Below, in pieces: positions 1 to 12,223 of a stretch of 64,000 nucleotides of DNA (positions are counted from its first letter, which is position 1; the number at the start of each line of letters is the position of its first letter). This stretch comes from Myxocyprinus asiaticus (Eukaryota; Chordata; Actinopteri; Cypriniformes; Catostomidae). The stretch lies in NCBI RefSeq assembly GCF_019703515.2, contig NC_059351.1, forward strand, positions 15,751,501 to 15,815,500, given 5' to 3'. Position numbers and translations under genes: made by a program. Below the pieces are notes generated by a model. The model did not search any database. It was not told where the DNA came from and saw nothing but the letters and a program-made list of their open reading frames with translations.

Positions 1-80
1 CGGACTGAGGCGAGTCACTACACCACCATGAGGACTTAGAGCACATTGGGAATTGGGCATTCTAAAAAGGGGAGAAAAAG
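1..80 (+). repeat. tRNA-derived SINE, 3' fragment cut by window edge
   Basis: The first 80 bases match the 3' part of the SINE family seen complete at 18563-19004 (reverse strand). The shared run reads from the gaggcgagtcactac motif through aattgggcattc and ends in an A/G-rich stretch. The 5' tRNA-like head lies outside the window. Direct comparison with the other copies supports the assignment. Confidence 0.8.
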
Positions 81-928
81 AAAAGAAAGAAAATATAATT
101 TTGGCAACAATAACTGTAAATACTGTAAATTATTTAATTATATATTATATTACTACAATGGTTATTGTTCTAATGTCAAGTTAACAGCACGTTTGACAGA
201 ATTTAGCGTTGTTGGTTTAACTTTACATTCTTTGCAGAAAGCTTGATTTAATACACAAATTAAGCTCGGTTATATAAGCGCTTCATTGAATCTGACCAGC
301 GTCTGTTTTCTGGTGTTGTGGGTGGCTCTCCTCATTTTAGGGTTAATATGAGGGTAGAAGGCATCACTAGGAGGTTATCTCCCATAAGCCACCGCCTACG
401 CCTTTAGTCATCACCATTTACAGCCATTTAACCCTTAACCTGCAACACAGGGTCAGCTGACAGCTCCTAGAGAGGCCACAAAATGGATTTATTCAGATGA
501 GTCGGCCTGCCTGCTAGGAAGAATTGTTGAAATTGAACATTTGAATATGTGTTTACATTGTTTTCATTGTGCCTATGTAGGGTGAATTGAGCCACTTTTG
601 CCATTGAGATGAATGTCAAAAAGTGGCCCAATTTATGTGAATTAACCCTAGTTCTTTATTTTTTTTTTAATTCAAGGTAATCAAGTTGGGATGACAATTC
701 TCAACTTTATATTGTAGTTAATAATGTAACTGTTAGTAATATATTACTAAACCCTAAAGGCATTTGTTACCTTACTATATACTGTATTCAAGATACATAC
801 ATATACAAAGATAAAACTCCATTTGCAATTTGTTTATACCTACTTTGTGATATCAGTTTTACCCATTTGTCAAAAAATGGGTATTATGGGAAATTCTCGA
901 TTAAACAATATACCAAATCTGGAGAAAT
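81..928. other. AT-rich non-coding stretch
   Basis: No coding signal or recognised repeat. Positions 240-530 are higher in complexity and GC than the flanks and could be a conserved non-coding block, but nothing here proves that. Positions 586-632 form an imperfect hairpin with arms of about 15 bp around the gccactttt motif. Confidence 0.4.
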
Positions 929-1402
929 ACACTGTGTATTTTTATTTATTTATTTATTTTTTTAATTTTTATCCCCTTTTCTCCCAATTTGGAATGCCCA
1001 ATTCCCACTACTTTGTAGGTCCTCGTGGTGGTGCAGTTACTCACCTCAATCCAGGTGGCGGAGTCTCTGTTGCCACCACTTCTGAGACCGTCAATCCGCG
1101 CATCTTATCGCATGGTTCATTGTGCATGACACCGCGGAGACTCCGCATGTGGAGGCTCGTGCTACTCTCTGCGATCCACACACAACTTACCACATGCCCC
1201 ATTGAGAGCGAGAACCACTAATTGCGACCACGAGGAGGTTACCCCATGTGTCTCTACCCTGCCTAGCAACCGGGCCAATTTGGTTGTTTAGGAGACCTGG
1301 CTGGAGTCACTCAGCACACCCTGGATTCGAACTCGCGAGTCCAGAGGTGGTAGTCAGCATCAATACTCGCTGAGCTAACCAGGCCCCACACACTGTTTAT
1401 TT
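929..1402 (-). repeat. tRNA-derived SINE with 13-bp target duplication
   Basis: A full-length SINE in reverse orientation occupies about 942-1389. Read on the minus strand it starts with a tRNA-like head (box A-like tagctcagcgag, box B-like gttcgaatcc) and ends in a tail that is T-rich on the plus strand. Flanking copies of acactgtgtattt (929-941) and acactgtttattt (1390-1402) form a 13-bp target-site duplication with one mismatch, the signature of LINE-assisted retroposition. A 132-residue reading frame over this copy is a by-product of the repeat, not a gene. Confidence 0.88.
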
Positions 1403-1737
1403 AAACATTGACACATTGTAACCATGTGACAAAAATGACATTTATAGAGTGCTAACACTTCACTGGAATTGAAGACATGTACATGCATCCACATGCTTTG
1501 TGAAATATGTTTAGAGATTACAGAGGTACCAAGTGTCTGAATAGAGTCTGGGTTCTTGTGACTTAACTGTAGTCTACAACTGACATTACTCTAAGGGAAG
1601 AGGTTAAAACTCCAGCTCCAATGTTAAACTGAGAGACGCTTCAAAATCCACAGTCTTAGCATTCCATGATGCAGTATGTATAGGCTTGACCTTAGACGAT
1701 ATATTGAGCAGATGTCAGGGCACAAACCGTGGCTGAG
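1403..1737. other. Non-coding stretch
   Basis: No gene, RNA or clear repeat recognised between the SINE and the G-rich hAT-like fragment. Confidence 0.4.
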
Positions 1738-1800
1738 CAGCAGCGGCGGTTCTAGAGGGGGGGCCCGGAGACAGAAGCCTGGCCCCCATGTGCCCCGCCA
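1738..1800. repeat. Short G-rich hAT-like terminus fragment
   Basis: The run contains cagcggcggttctag followed by a G tract, then ctggcccccatgtgcccc. The same ctggcccc...catgtgcccc string occurs at about 46410-46432. The beginning resembles the CAGTGGCGG-type ends of small fish hAT elements, but no target duplication is visible, so this is only a likely fragment. Confidence 0.4.
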
Positions 1801-1801
1801 A

Positions 1802-2012
1802 ATATATATATATATATATATATATGCACTGAGCACAAGAACCATCAGGCACAAGAACAGTTTTTTCCCTCAGGCTATCCATCTCATGAACAGTTAAAAC
1901 TGCCCCATTGAGCAATAATTATGTGCAATACACAGCTTAGTCTATTTATATTTATCCAACATATCCTATAACATATCTGTATATAACAGATTTGTATTTG
2001 TACATACGTATG

Positions 2013-2069
<57 letters not shown>

Positions 2070-2250
2070 TTGTGTTACTGTGTATTTCTATATATACTTA
2101 TATTTTCTATTCACTTTTTATTTGGATTCTATTTTTATTATGTCTGTCTTGTTGTATTGTTTGTGCACTGGGAGCTTCTGTCACCAAGACAAATTCCTTG
2201 TATGTGTAAGTATCCTTCGCAATAAAGCTCATTCTGATTCTGATATATCA
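1802..2250 (+). mobile_element. LINE 3' end (ORF2 C-terminus and 3' tail)
   Basis: The plus strand at 1832-1897 reads STRTIRHKNSFFPQAIHLMNS then stop, which resembles the C-terminus of fish non-LTR retrotransposon ORF2 proteins. It is followed by a 3' UTR ending in an aataaagct motif and repeats of attctg (2220-2243), a typical simple-repeat LINE tail. The copy is 5'-truncated. Two (TA)n tracts, 1802-1825 and 2017-2065, are embedded in it. The LINE clade (L2/CR1/Rex-like) cannot be fixed from this fragment. Confidence 0.7.
2017..2065. repeat. (TA)n microsatellite
   Basis: About 24 TA units inside the LINE 3' UTR. Reading frames through it give YIYI runs without meaning. Confidence 0.95.
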
Positions 2251-2438
2251 GGGGAGGTGTTGACAGTAGGGAAAAAGGTGGAATCTTATCTGTGGTTTTG
2301 TCTCCCAGTGCAGATCGAATGGGGACCCTCGAGTCCCCTTACACAGAGGTCCTGATATAAAGGTGAAAGGGGTGCAAATGGAATAGGCTGATTTTGATAT
2401 TGAATGAGAAAGGACCAGGACGCTACTGCTGACAATGG

Positions 2439-2439
<1 letters not shown>

Positions 2440-2471
<32 letters not shown>
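2440..2471. repeat. (AC)n microsatellite
   Basis: About 16 uninterrupted AC units. Confidence 0.95.
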
Positions 2472-2474
<3 letters not shown>

Positions 2475-4090
2475 ACAGAGTCTGAATTTAGAGGAGACCT
2501 GCCACATAATTAAAAAGATAAACTCTGTGATCACTAGCCTGGACTGTGAGAGGGGTGGGTATATCACACACACGCAGACTAATGCACACACATACTCACA
2601 CATTCAGCAGCAGTCAGTTGTGTTTACACATTCATAATATAGTCCAAATGAAATATGCTGTCACAGATATATTAATTTCATTAAATATTCATATAGGCAT
2701 AATGAGAAATGTTATTAGTCATTATTGGCTGTTAGAATAAACATGTTGTTTGATATTCATTTACAATCATAAATTAATCCCTTTGCCGCAGCGACTGGCA
2801 AAACATAGCCCACGCATTAAAATAATTTTAATGTCTGCTGAATAACTAGAAATTTGTCTTCTGATGGAGGAGGGAAGATTTGGAAGCCTAAAGTATCACA
2901 GTAAACTCTCTGAATGCTTGTGTATTTGTACACTGAGGATTATGGAATGGTCATCCTATTTTCCAATGTTTCTTTTTGTTTATATTTTGACAGGTTCTCT
3001 TACAGTACATTAAAACACTTAATGAAAAAAAAAAAGAAAAATTATTGAGGATAAATCAAATAAAGTATCGCATCTTGTTTCATAATGAAGGAAACACACA
3101 GGTCTGTTATATTCAGTTAAAAGGTTTCTACAAAAAGAGCATGCATGATTTGAAATATCTACATTAACCTTAGAAACCCAAGTGATCGATGATATATTTT
3201 CTTTTTTTTCCTCCATGATCATGTTATTAGGAAACCAGTGATGATAACACTTTTGAGTTTCTAAGCATATTTTGTTTTGGGGAGAATTTTGCATGACAAT
3301 GACAGTCTATGAAAAATCGATTACTATTACTATTGTGGGTCTTTAGCAAGCTGTGACATTCAATATGCATTTTTTTCCCACAAAACGATGCAGTTCTGAC
3401 TATGTGTCAGGCAATTACAGTTATGAGTAGTTTTTTTTTTTTTTTTAATTATATGTATTTGTTTTTTTTTTATTATATAATTAAAAAAAGGTATATTGTT
3501 TTATTGATATAAACAGATGTTTCAATTCTTTCCAATATAGAATGATCAGTAAATAACTGTAAATTCATTATTGATATACAGTATAATAATATTGTCTTGT
3601 TTGGTACATGTTTGTTTGTGTGTTTGGTTGTTTTTGCTTCACATTACACTAAGATAAATGCAAATAGTATTCATAGCAAAACAGATGAAATTAATGACCT
3701 AATAGATATGAGCTATATGAGATATTGTAATGAAATGAAAAATTAATTCCACAGTGTTTGTTTGATAGATTGCTTATTTTAACATTAATCTGGGATAGAT
3801 TCTTTTTTGTTCAATCAGTGCAAGGAGACAGTTTCATTTTTTAAACATGTTTTCGTATTGTAAATAAATCAGGTTGGCTTTACATGGACACCTATCATGT
3901 ATTTAAAATAGAGCAAACTGCTTCTGAGTGAACATCCCTTGTTATTTCTGAGCTTTTAAGACTTTGGTGTCCATATACAGTACTTGTGTCAGTCAAAAAG
4001 TTAAAAAATCATGCAAGAAAAAAGAAGAATAATACAACCCTTCATTTGTAAGGAAAAAGTGGAGGGAATCTGGACCCTTCTAACACATTG
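2472..4090. other. AT-rich non-coding stretch
   Basis: No coding signal. Holds short poly-T tracts (for example 3430-3446 and 3461-3470) and low-complexity AT sequence. No repeat family recognised. Confidence 0.45.
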
Positions 4091-4400
4091 ATAAGGGCCC
4101 CCACCTTCCTGGCTCTCTGTAGCCTACATGCTTTGTCTGTCACTTTAACCCTGCTGTGAGGTGTCAGGGTTTATCAGCAGTTACTGCTTGAGGCTCTCTC
4201 CACATCTCCTCACTGACTGACACACACAAGGGCTTTTAATACTTCCCCCTTATAGTACTAATAGTATTGATAAGGGGGAAGAAAGGTGGCATGCTCGCAA
4301 TAAGGGCATCTGTCATTGTCTTCCTCTGCAGGCCGCAGAAACTGTTTTGGTGCATTAATTCAACGGCATTATTGCAGTGAAAGTCACAGATATAATGGAT
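4091..4400. other. Candidate conserved non-coding block with hairpin
   Basis: Higher-complexity sequence than its flanks, without coding frame. It contains a perfect 12-bp inverted repeat: cttcccccttat (4242-4253) and ataagggggaag (4270-4281) with a 16-nt loop. Conservation is not demonstrable from one genome, so this is a hypothesis. Confidence 0.3.
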
Positions 4401-4835
4401 TTGTGCAGTCTAACAGAAAATGGCTTTTAAAATACACATAATTAGATGAAACTCTGGGTCCAGCATGTGTATGAGCATAATGAGCAATGTGAAAGGTTTT
4501 AATTTGCCAAAATATGGGGGCCAAATGCATGCAGACTGTTCGAACTCTGATTTATTATGTCCAGGTAAAGGGTTAGTTGGATTTGAAAAAAAAAAAAAAA
4601 CCATTATTGATTTGAATCTCTGTGAGTTAACTTTTTTTAATTGTGGTATATTTTATGAGCTCTATGAACTCTGTGTTTTCAAACAATGCATAAATACTCT
4701 ATGCTTTTCAAAATTATTTTGTAATATGCAATGGTATGTATATGTATATCATTTTAAGTTAAGTTATGACAGACCTAGCTGTTATGTTTAAACTTAACAC
4801 TAAACATATTCGATTAATATTTAGATTCTCAGGGA
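4401..4835. other. Non-coding stretch
   Basis: AT-rich DNA with a poly-A tract at about 4587-4600. No gene or repeat family recognised. Confidence 0.4.
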
Positions 4836-5265
4836 CAGTGCTGAGTGTAATCTGATTAGTCTAACAACTTTTTAAAGTAAAATGTATGGCACAACGCATT
4901 AGATTTTAAATTCTTGTAATCAGATTACTGACTTTCAAGTAAGGTAATTACTTTTAAGCACATTACTTGAGTTACACATATTTGTAAAAGAATATTAATG
5001 TATCATACATATCACAAATGAATATGTACGTCTGTTTCCTTTTCTTTGACAGCTGAGGGGTGTGCGACATCAGAGGAAATATAAACATTATTTTGTATTT
5101 GTTGAGTGGAAACTGTTTAAGGAAGTAACTTAAAAGTAAAGTAATTAGTAATGTGATTACATTTTCAATGAAGCAATTGGTAAAGTAATCTGATTACAGT
5201 TTTAGAGGAATAATTAGTAATTTGTAGTCGCTATTTATAAAATGTTATGACTTTATCTAACACTG
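4836..5265. mobile_element. Degenerate non-autonomous hAT-like element
   Basis: Starts cagtgctgagtgtaatctg and ends ctaacactg, giving hAT-like CAGTG...CACTG ends. The interior is rich in taatctgatta and taattactt motifs, typical of a widespread fish hAT family. The flanking 8-mers ctcaggga (4828-4835) and ctaatgga (5266-5273) agree at 6 of 8 positions, consistent with an old 8-bp duplication. No transposase is encoded in the 430 bp. Confidence 0.62.
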
Positions 5266-6604
5266 CTAATGGATGATATATTACATTAAAGCCTTCGATT
5301 GATGGCTTGTATTGTTTCCAGCAATATTTATGAATTATTTATATATATATTTTTGTTGGTCATGACCTAAAACAAGCTGTGTTAGACATTCTAAAAGTCA
5401 AACTACACCTAGAGCCACAAACAAAAAGGACTTGTTAAATAAAAGATGCACAATTCTCGTATATCATTTCATAGTCATTTCCTAAATGATTATGAGGCTT
5501 GTCTATGAAAGTGCAAACTCAGCCATGAATATTGCATTTCTAATAATACCATACATGCACAGTTGCACATATACACATATTCTCACACGTTCACCCAGAG
5601 ACACAAGCACACAAACAGAGCCCAACACACTCTGCAGTTTTATTGCCTGATGCATAATCTCTTATTTACGCGGCCATTGAGGTGTGTCCTCCACAGTCCG
5701 TTGCTCTTCGACTGACAAGCTGCACCTCTTTACCCACAATGCAGTGGTAAATTCAGGACTAGGCAGCTGTCTCCTCTGTTAATCTCTCTCTTTTCTCCTT
5801 ACAAGACATGCAAACACTTTTTACTGCTTTGCGATAAAAGATAATCAGTGCATGCACAAAATGAATAATGTACTATTCCTGGCACTTTTAATTTATATTA
5901 TATTAATATATAAATGCCATTAACCTGACATTATGCCTTTACAGAAAGCTGAGGATGTCTCCAACCTTAGTAAAAAAATAAATAAATAAATAAAAAAAAA
6001 AAACGAAATATTGGGAAGAAGACTGTATTTTGACCAAATCCCAGATTATTTTTTTGCAACTTGTATTGCCAAAGTGGAGCACTTCATTTATGACTTCTTA
6101 AACAAGCTAGATAGGGGCTTGTGCTTGAATATATATTATTGTAAGTATTTATGCTGTTTGCAACATATAGGCTCACATAAAGTTTAAAATATACACTTCA
6201 ATAATTCTTCTTAAAATAATCCATTAAGATTAACCATTTTAATGTTTTTTAAATATTTAAACATTTTGTATGCATAGAAAGAAAAAAAAGTATCTCTAAA
6301 AAATTTACAGTTCAGTATTTGAATATAGTATAATTTAGCTTACAACAGTGTGTGGGATCAAATATTAATATAAAACCTCAGAAAGCATGCACAGCCATAA
6401 CACAAAGGTGTAGGTGTTCAACTGAAAAAAGTAATAAAAAAAAGGCTACATTCATTTGTATTACATACTCCTGATAAATAAAGATTGGATTGGATATGAT
6501 CAAGAGAACAATTTGAAATAATTAATTTTCCTTACATTGTATGTAAATAGACTGCATTGTGCACTGAACTGCACTACACTGCCAATTAATCATTATGATG
6601 AAAG
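5266..6604. other. AT-rich non-coding stretch
   Basis: No coding signal. Positions 5620-5800 are more GC-rich and of higher complexity and may be constrained, but this is unproven. The rest is AT-rich with A tracts (5970-6003). Confidence 0.4.
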
Positions 6605-7574
6605 TTAAACCCTTAAATGCCTAGGTGTTTCATCAAACTTTATTATATACCTCGGGTCTTTAGCGACCCGGCTCATACAGTATATCTTTCACAAATGGAT
6701 CTACAAAATGCCCAGATAGCGTCACATTTTTTAAACATTTTTAAGACACTTAGAAAATAATAGAATAGAACATATTCTGATATTTTGCCATTTTATTTTT
6801 CATATATCAAAAATTTGATGCAACAAATATAGAACAGGATTCATTACTTCCACACTGACATTTCATGAGACGCAACTGGCTGTCAAACACATTGTGCTAC
6901 ACATAACACATAAGCTACACATAAGCTACACATATGTATTTTCTCAGGCAATGTTTGTGTCTAAATAGATGCACAACTTACATAATTTCAGTAGTACACC
7001 CGACTGACGACAGACAAATTTTAATGTTCATGTGTTACACTTGCTATAGTTTACTTCCACGTTGCTTCTTCACCAAATAGCAATGTCAAATGTAAATCAA
7101 GTCAATCACTGTAACATCAGCACCACCTTGGGAAGAAATAGCATGTATAATATTTATGTATCCTGTACACACATATGGAATACTGATAATTCACAATTTT
7201 CACACAGAAAATCAACGTGATACAGTATAGTAGTCATTTACATGAATATAGCACTCATTTTTGTTGTAATAAACAGAAATATATATCCCGAGATGGTAAA
7301 CTTTTATAGATATCAAACAATCATAAAAATGTTTCATGGAAGCACAAATAGGCGACACTATTACATACCTCGGGTTTTTAAAAACCTTGAATACTTTCTG
7401 TAATTAAGCAGTTACAAAAATATTTATTTTTATTTTATTTTTTTAACACTTAAGAGGAGCAAGGTTGAGGAATACTAAAGAGGTGTGTGCATAAATCCAA
7501 AAAATGTATGAGGTACAGGAGGTGGAATGAGGTTCCGGGTCACTAAAGACCCGAGGTATACATTAAAGGGTTTA
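6605..7574. mobile_element. piggyBac-like non-autonomous element
   Basis: TTAA (6605-6608) is followed by acccttaaatg and then, about 40 bp in, by acctcgggtctttagcgacccgg. The right side reads ccgggtcactaaagacccgaggt...cattaaaggg, then ttta (7571-7574). The ends are thus inverted repeats with CCCTT tips and a subterminal palindrome, next to TTAA/TTTA. That is the arrangement of piggyBac-type elements. A third, degenerate acctcgggtttttaaaaacc copy sits at about 7368. No transposase frame remains in the 962 bp, so it would need a transposase in trans. Confidence 0.65.
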
Positions 7575-8189
7575 CCCTAACATTGTGAGTTAATAATAAA
7601 CTCATAACTCCTCGATAAATGACTTGACATACTGTCCTAATTTACCATTATCACCCTGTCCCACTTTGCCAATATGCCTCTGATAAAGTGGGACAGAGGA
7701 AAAATGATTCTGTAAAAAATATCTACAAATTATTTGGAATTATCTGCTATACTAGAGGATACACTTTCACATCACAAATCATTATGTTGAATCTTTTATG
7801 AACATTAGGTCCCACTTTCCAGATGTAACATCATCACCTTCGAAACCCCAGAGTTAATTATTGACTTCCAAAAGATCAGATTCCCAAAGATTGCATCCTA
7901 GTACTGGCCTTGTTTAGTAATTTTAACAAATACATATGGATATAATGGGGATCAAGCTTAACTGTCCAACTTCACCCATATTCACCCTAAAATTACAGGT
8001 AAAAAGTAGCACGCTTAAACGTGGAGTATTATGTCCTATCCACTTAATTTCATTGATTTCACTCACTTTTTAATCAAGGAATCAGACTGAATTACCCTTA
8101 ATTTTTAAATGTCTAATAAGTGGCCTCCAAATCCTAGTCGAGCACACACACATAAATACAGACACACGCACTTGCTGGCATCTCAAACA
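7575..8189. other. Non-coding stretch
   Basis: No gene or repeat family recognised. The gtcccacttt motif recurs several times in either orientation between 7660 and 7820. Confidence 0.4.
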
Positions 8190-8500
8190 TGGCTCCTCTC
8201 TCTCGGTGCTGCTGTTATCTGACCCCCCCTATCAGGACTAATCCGGCTTAGCTAACTTAATGATGCCACTTGTGCTGTGCCGAATGTGCCGGCGAACTCT
8301 ATAAATTGCATCCATTAAAATGCAAATCCACCCTTGTCCAGAGTGTAGGGCCCTGACACAAAAGTGAGAGAGTCAAACCGTGCACCCCCTTCTGTTACCG
8401 CGCCTCTTCCCACAAGGAACAAATACCCTGGCGATAACTGATGCTCTGATTATCATTCCTCTGCCATATTGCGGATGGAATGAGCCCAGTGTGAAGGAGA
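8190..8500. other. Candidate conserved non-coding block
   Basis: Complex, non-repetitive sequence of balanced composition with an ATGCAAAT-like octamer (aaaatgcaaatcc, about 8317-8329) and a ccatattgcgg motif at about 8463. No open frame of note. This profile is typical of enhancer-like DNA in vertebrate gene deserts. The call is an inference. Confidence 0.3.
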
Positions 8501-9240
8501 GAAGGAAGAAAAGAAGCAGAAAAAAACTGCCCCCCAATTCATTTTCAGAGATTTATATATTTTTTTTTTTTTTTTGTTGTTGTCAGGAAATGAACAAATG
8601 GTTATCAATGTAACGAGGGAATCTTTCTTATCGGCTTGCCAGGTTTTTCGTACTGATACTCTTTGTGTCATGTTTCACAGGAAATGAATTTCTTCCTGTG
8701 GGCGACTGCTCTCTTTTTTCAACCCCCTCTTGCATCTTTTCAATTTTACCTGGCTTTAAAATCTGAGCCTCTATAAGTGTTTTTCCATAGTGGTATTAAA
8801 GAGCTAAGTTGGCTTATATAATATTGTGTTGTAGACATTAAGAAGGATCACAAAGCAATAGAGCAGTTCAATTCATACAGTTATTTTTCTGCAACTTTCC
8901 AGTTTATGATTCCATGGACACATCTATACGCGTAGACTGTGTCCTAGTCTATAATGTTATGGCTGTCTTTGCGTGTACATGAAAGCTGATATAAGCGGGA
9001 GCATCCACTTGTCTGTGTGAATGCCTGTTAGCTTGCACACTTATGAGAAAATCTGGCATATTGAACATGTCCAAAAATGGGAAGACTGAGGCTAGTTGTC
9101 ACACTTTTAACTTTAAGTCAGTTACTGTATATGTGCATGCTTTAAAGTCTTGGCTACAAAAAAATAAATAAAATAATAAAAAATAAAATTCCATTCCACT
9201 GTAATTATCCAGGAAGAAAGATACAGTTCATTTATGGAAT
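8501..9240. other. Non-coding stretch
   Basis: Contains a T tract (8559-8575) and AT-rich filler. No gene or known repeat recognised. Confidence 0.4.
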
Positions 9241-9600
9241 TGGAAATGGAAGTGAATGGGGACAATTTTTTGAGGGTTTAAAAGGCAGAAATGTGAAGGT
9301 TATAATTTTATTAGAGCAATTACATTAATTCTTCTGTTAAAACCTTTTATCACACTAAAATCATGTTCACATGCATATTGTTTATGTCATGTGGCTACAG
9401 TTTTGAATCTGTGAGTATTTTAGCATTTACGGATTGACCCCATTCACTTCCACTGTAAGTATCTTACTGTCACGTGGATTTTTCCTTTTTTTAAAGAGAA
9501 GCGGGGACAGGTTTAATTAAATTCTTGTGGTAATCAACATTATGCCACAAATGCTGACAGTTGAGCTTTACTTGTATTCAACCTGGAATATTTATTTAAA
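9241..9600 (+). mobile_element. TTAA palindromic element (family R1), 5'-truncated
   Basis: Contains aatggaagtgaatgggg near the left and ccccattcacttccactg near 9437, showing the internal palindromic symmetry of the family. The right end reads ggcaca-less attatgccacaaatgctg...acctggaatatttatttaa. It aligns along its length with the copies at 44201-45990 and 63281-63747. It is non-coding. The left arm is missing. Confidence 0.72.
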
Positions 9601-9865
9601 CACATGTTGGCTTTTTGTGACTGCATGCCATGGGGTTAGTTGTTACAATGGGAACTTGCATTAAGTAGCCTATTAGAAGCTTTATATGCTTTTTGACTTT
9701 TCAACTAAATTTAAACAGTAAAAAAATTATGTATCACTAAACAATTCATAAAATAGCAAAAATGTGAAAGGTAACAAGCGAAAATATCAAACCATTGTTT
9801 ATACCAATTGATACTGTAATTAATCAATTGTATAAAATTCCAATAAACAATGTGGTAACACAGTT
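9601..9865. other. Non-coding stretch
   Basis: AT-rich, nothing recognised. Confidence 0.4.
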
Positions 9866-11085
9866 CAACCTTTCACCACCTGAGACCGAGTGTGACTGCT
9901 GTGTGCATTTTCCATTTCCTTTTTTTGATTTGTAACTAGGAGCACCTAATAAACAAGAGGGAAAAAATCTAGAGCAAATCGTTTTCATAAAAATTGATGT
10001 CCACATATGTGGACAGTGGGACAAAGTTGTGAAATTGTAATAATACTAAGCTATAGAACTTCAGATTTTTTAATCAAATTGTTTATTATTTGTCCAGGAG
10101 TGTTGGTTATTCATGATTTTGAGATGTCACAGACATTACAGCTGATTTTATGTAAAGCTGAATAAATAATTCTTTTTCAAAGTAAAGGTCAGCATCATCC
10201 AATCACTGCCAACCATGTTAATATACAATTTTGCATTATAAATTATGAATCTATGTACTGATTACCATAGTCCCATGTCTGCCAAACATGTTGAGTGGTC
10301 CAAACCTCATCTGCAGCCTGAAACTGAACTTTTGGTCATATTTTAGGAGTGAATGCACTTAGCTGCATAGAAATCTATGTCCCCTTGCTCCAATGCACCC
10401 TATTTAGTGAATGACTTAACCTCCAGTGTGCTGTCTGTCTGCACTGGTCTCAGAACAGTTTGAAATGCACCTTTGTTTCCTCCTAACTCCATATAAAGCC
10501 TCTAAAAGCAAACATTTTCAGCTTTTGGATGGAACCACTGATTCTCAATGTGAAAATGCACAGTAAATATAGGAACGCATTTACTGATGTTTATGAATAG
10601 AAACATATTGCACAGTGACAACAAAATAAAATTATGTATATTAAAATGAAGTGAAATGACCCACAGATGTGTTAATGTTGAAAGTTTTTCAATAGAGTTT
10701 TTTCAACTCTTGAGGTAATAATGTCCCAAAATCCACTTAAGTGGACACCATGTTTATCAGCGTGCTGACGCACGTAAAATGAATGCAGTGGCATATCAAA
10801 CAAAACTAGACGCTACACCCCAACAGGTTTCAATGAAAAAACATAAAAAAAATTTCTTACCAGAGGCACTTTTGTTGGCGCTGCACCTGTAGAAGCACTT
10901 AATGGAAATCGACGCCATGCTGTTGTTTCACATGACTCTGTGCGTCAGAAGTTTAACACTTAAATGACAGTCTACAGTGTACAGTGTACAGTATTCAATC
11001 GGTTTAATTTAATTTATACATTGGATATAGCGAAGCCCAATTACAACATCCACACATGTGGACGCGGGGTCGCACAAGATTAATG
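9866..11085. other. Possible old piggyBac-like remnant, uncertain
   Basis: The right edge (11050-11085) carries atccacacatgtggacgcgg then gtcgcacaagattaa, and the left part carries tccacatatgtggac at about 9998-10012, so similar cacatgtg-centred palindromes occur near both ends. The tip resembles piggyBac-like TTAA...CCTTGTGCGAC ends. A third gtggac motif, ccacttaagtggac, lies at 10734-10747. No transposase is visible. It may be unique DNA with chance palindromes. Confidence 0.25.
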
Positions 11086-12223
11086 TATCCCACAGTGGTT
11101 TAATTGTGTTCACTTTTACCTAACAGCTATTACAAAAATATTACAATATTAGAATTTGAGTTTGGAGGATAGAAATCTACTGAGAAAACAATACATTTAT
11201 TCAATTGGACTTTTGACTCAAAACTATAGTTATAGTCCTTATGACAATTTATCCATATAACAACTAGTCCCAATCTCCCCTACATTCCCATACGATCAAT
11301 AAATTGATGTTTTTGCTGGAAGCTGAGATTGCTCTTTTCTTAACTGATTATAAAACCTTGACAATTCCTCCAGTTGACATCTTCATGTCTTAGGAACTAC
11401 TTAAATTGACTAAATACCACAGCTATTTGTGAGAGAGTGCATGAATGAGTGAGCGATTGAGTGAATGAGCAAATGAATTAAGAGCTGAAAGAGAAAGTAA
11501 CAACATATCACATAATGCTAATCCCTGTATGTGATTTATTGATTTAAATAACAATGTTACAATGTCCTTTAATTTATTATAATCTTTATTCATTCTAAAC
11601 TTTGAAAGACAGTATTGATATTGAAATGTTATATATTGATATGGTAATGTTTTAATTTTATCCATTAGGGTCACAGAGGAAAATACAAGGTCATATTCAA
11701 ACAGGACTTCACACCATTACTTTTTGTTGCATGTAGGCATCTGTAAAAAGGCTGGTGTAAGACGTAGGACAAAGGGACTGTTTGAATTTAAAAAAAAGAC
11801 ATTGGACATGAAGCCCCTCAACATAACGTGGTTTGACTTGGGGTTTTCTGGGCAGAGCCGATAAGCCTGTCCTGGGACTGAGTGTTGAACATGGAAGATG
11901 TATCTGAGAGTAATGTTTCATTGTGCCGAAGCATGGGGAAGTGAACTGCCAATGCTATGATCGTCTACACCTTTCAAACTGTCACCGGTAGCCAGTGAAA
12001 GGGGTAGAGAGATGAGGAAATGAAAGAGGAGGCATGAGAGAGAGTGATAGATGGACTGGTGAATGATCGAGTGTTCCAATCTGTCTTTCTCTAGAGAGCA
12101 GTGTCATGACAACTAGGCTCTGAGTTTTGCTTAAGTTAAATGATAAGTGAAGTGTCTTATATGTAGTTTTGGGATGAACTCATGGAAGAGGACCATTTGA
12201 CTAAAATGACGTCAATATACTGG
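11086..12223. other. Non-coding stretch
   Basis: No coding signal. A short degenerate run of gaatgagtgag-type units lies at 11440-11475. Confidence 0.4.

Noticed and set aside
823..1221. 132-residue plus-strand open frame
   Set aside because: It runs antisense through a SINE bounded by a target duplication; frames at 18600-18989 and 26157-26633 are the same effect in other copies.
1992..2355. Frames with YIYIYI runs
   Set aside because: Translations of the (TA)n microsatellite; the same applies to 13495-13704, 41268-41546 and 55676-55984.
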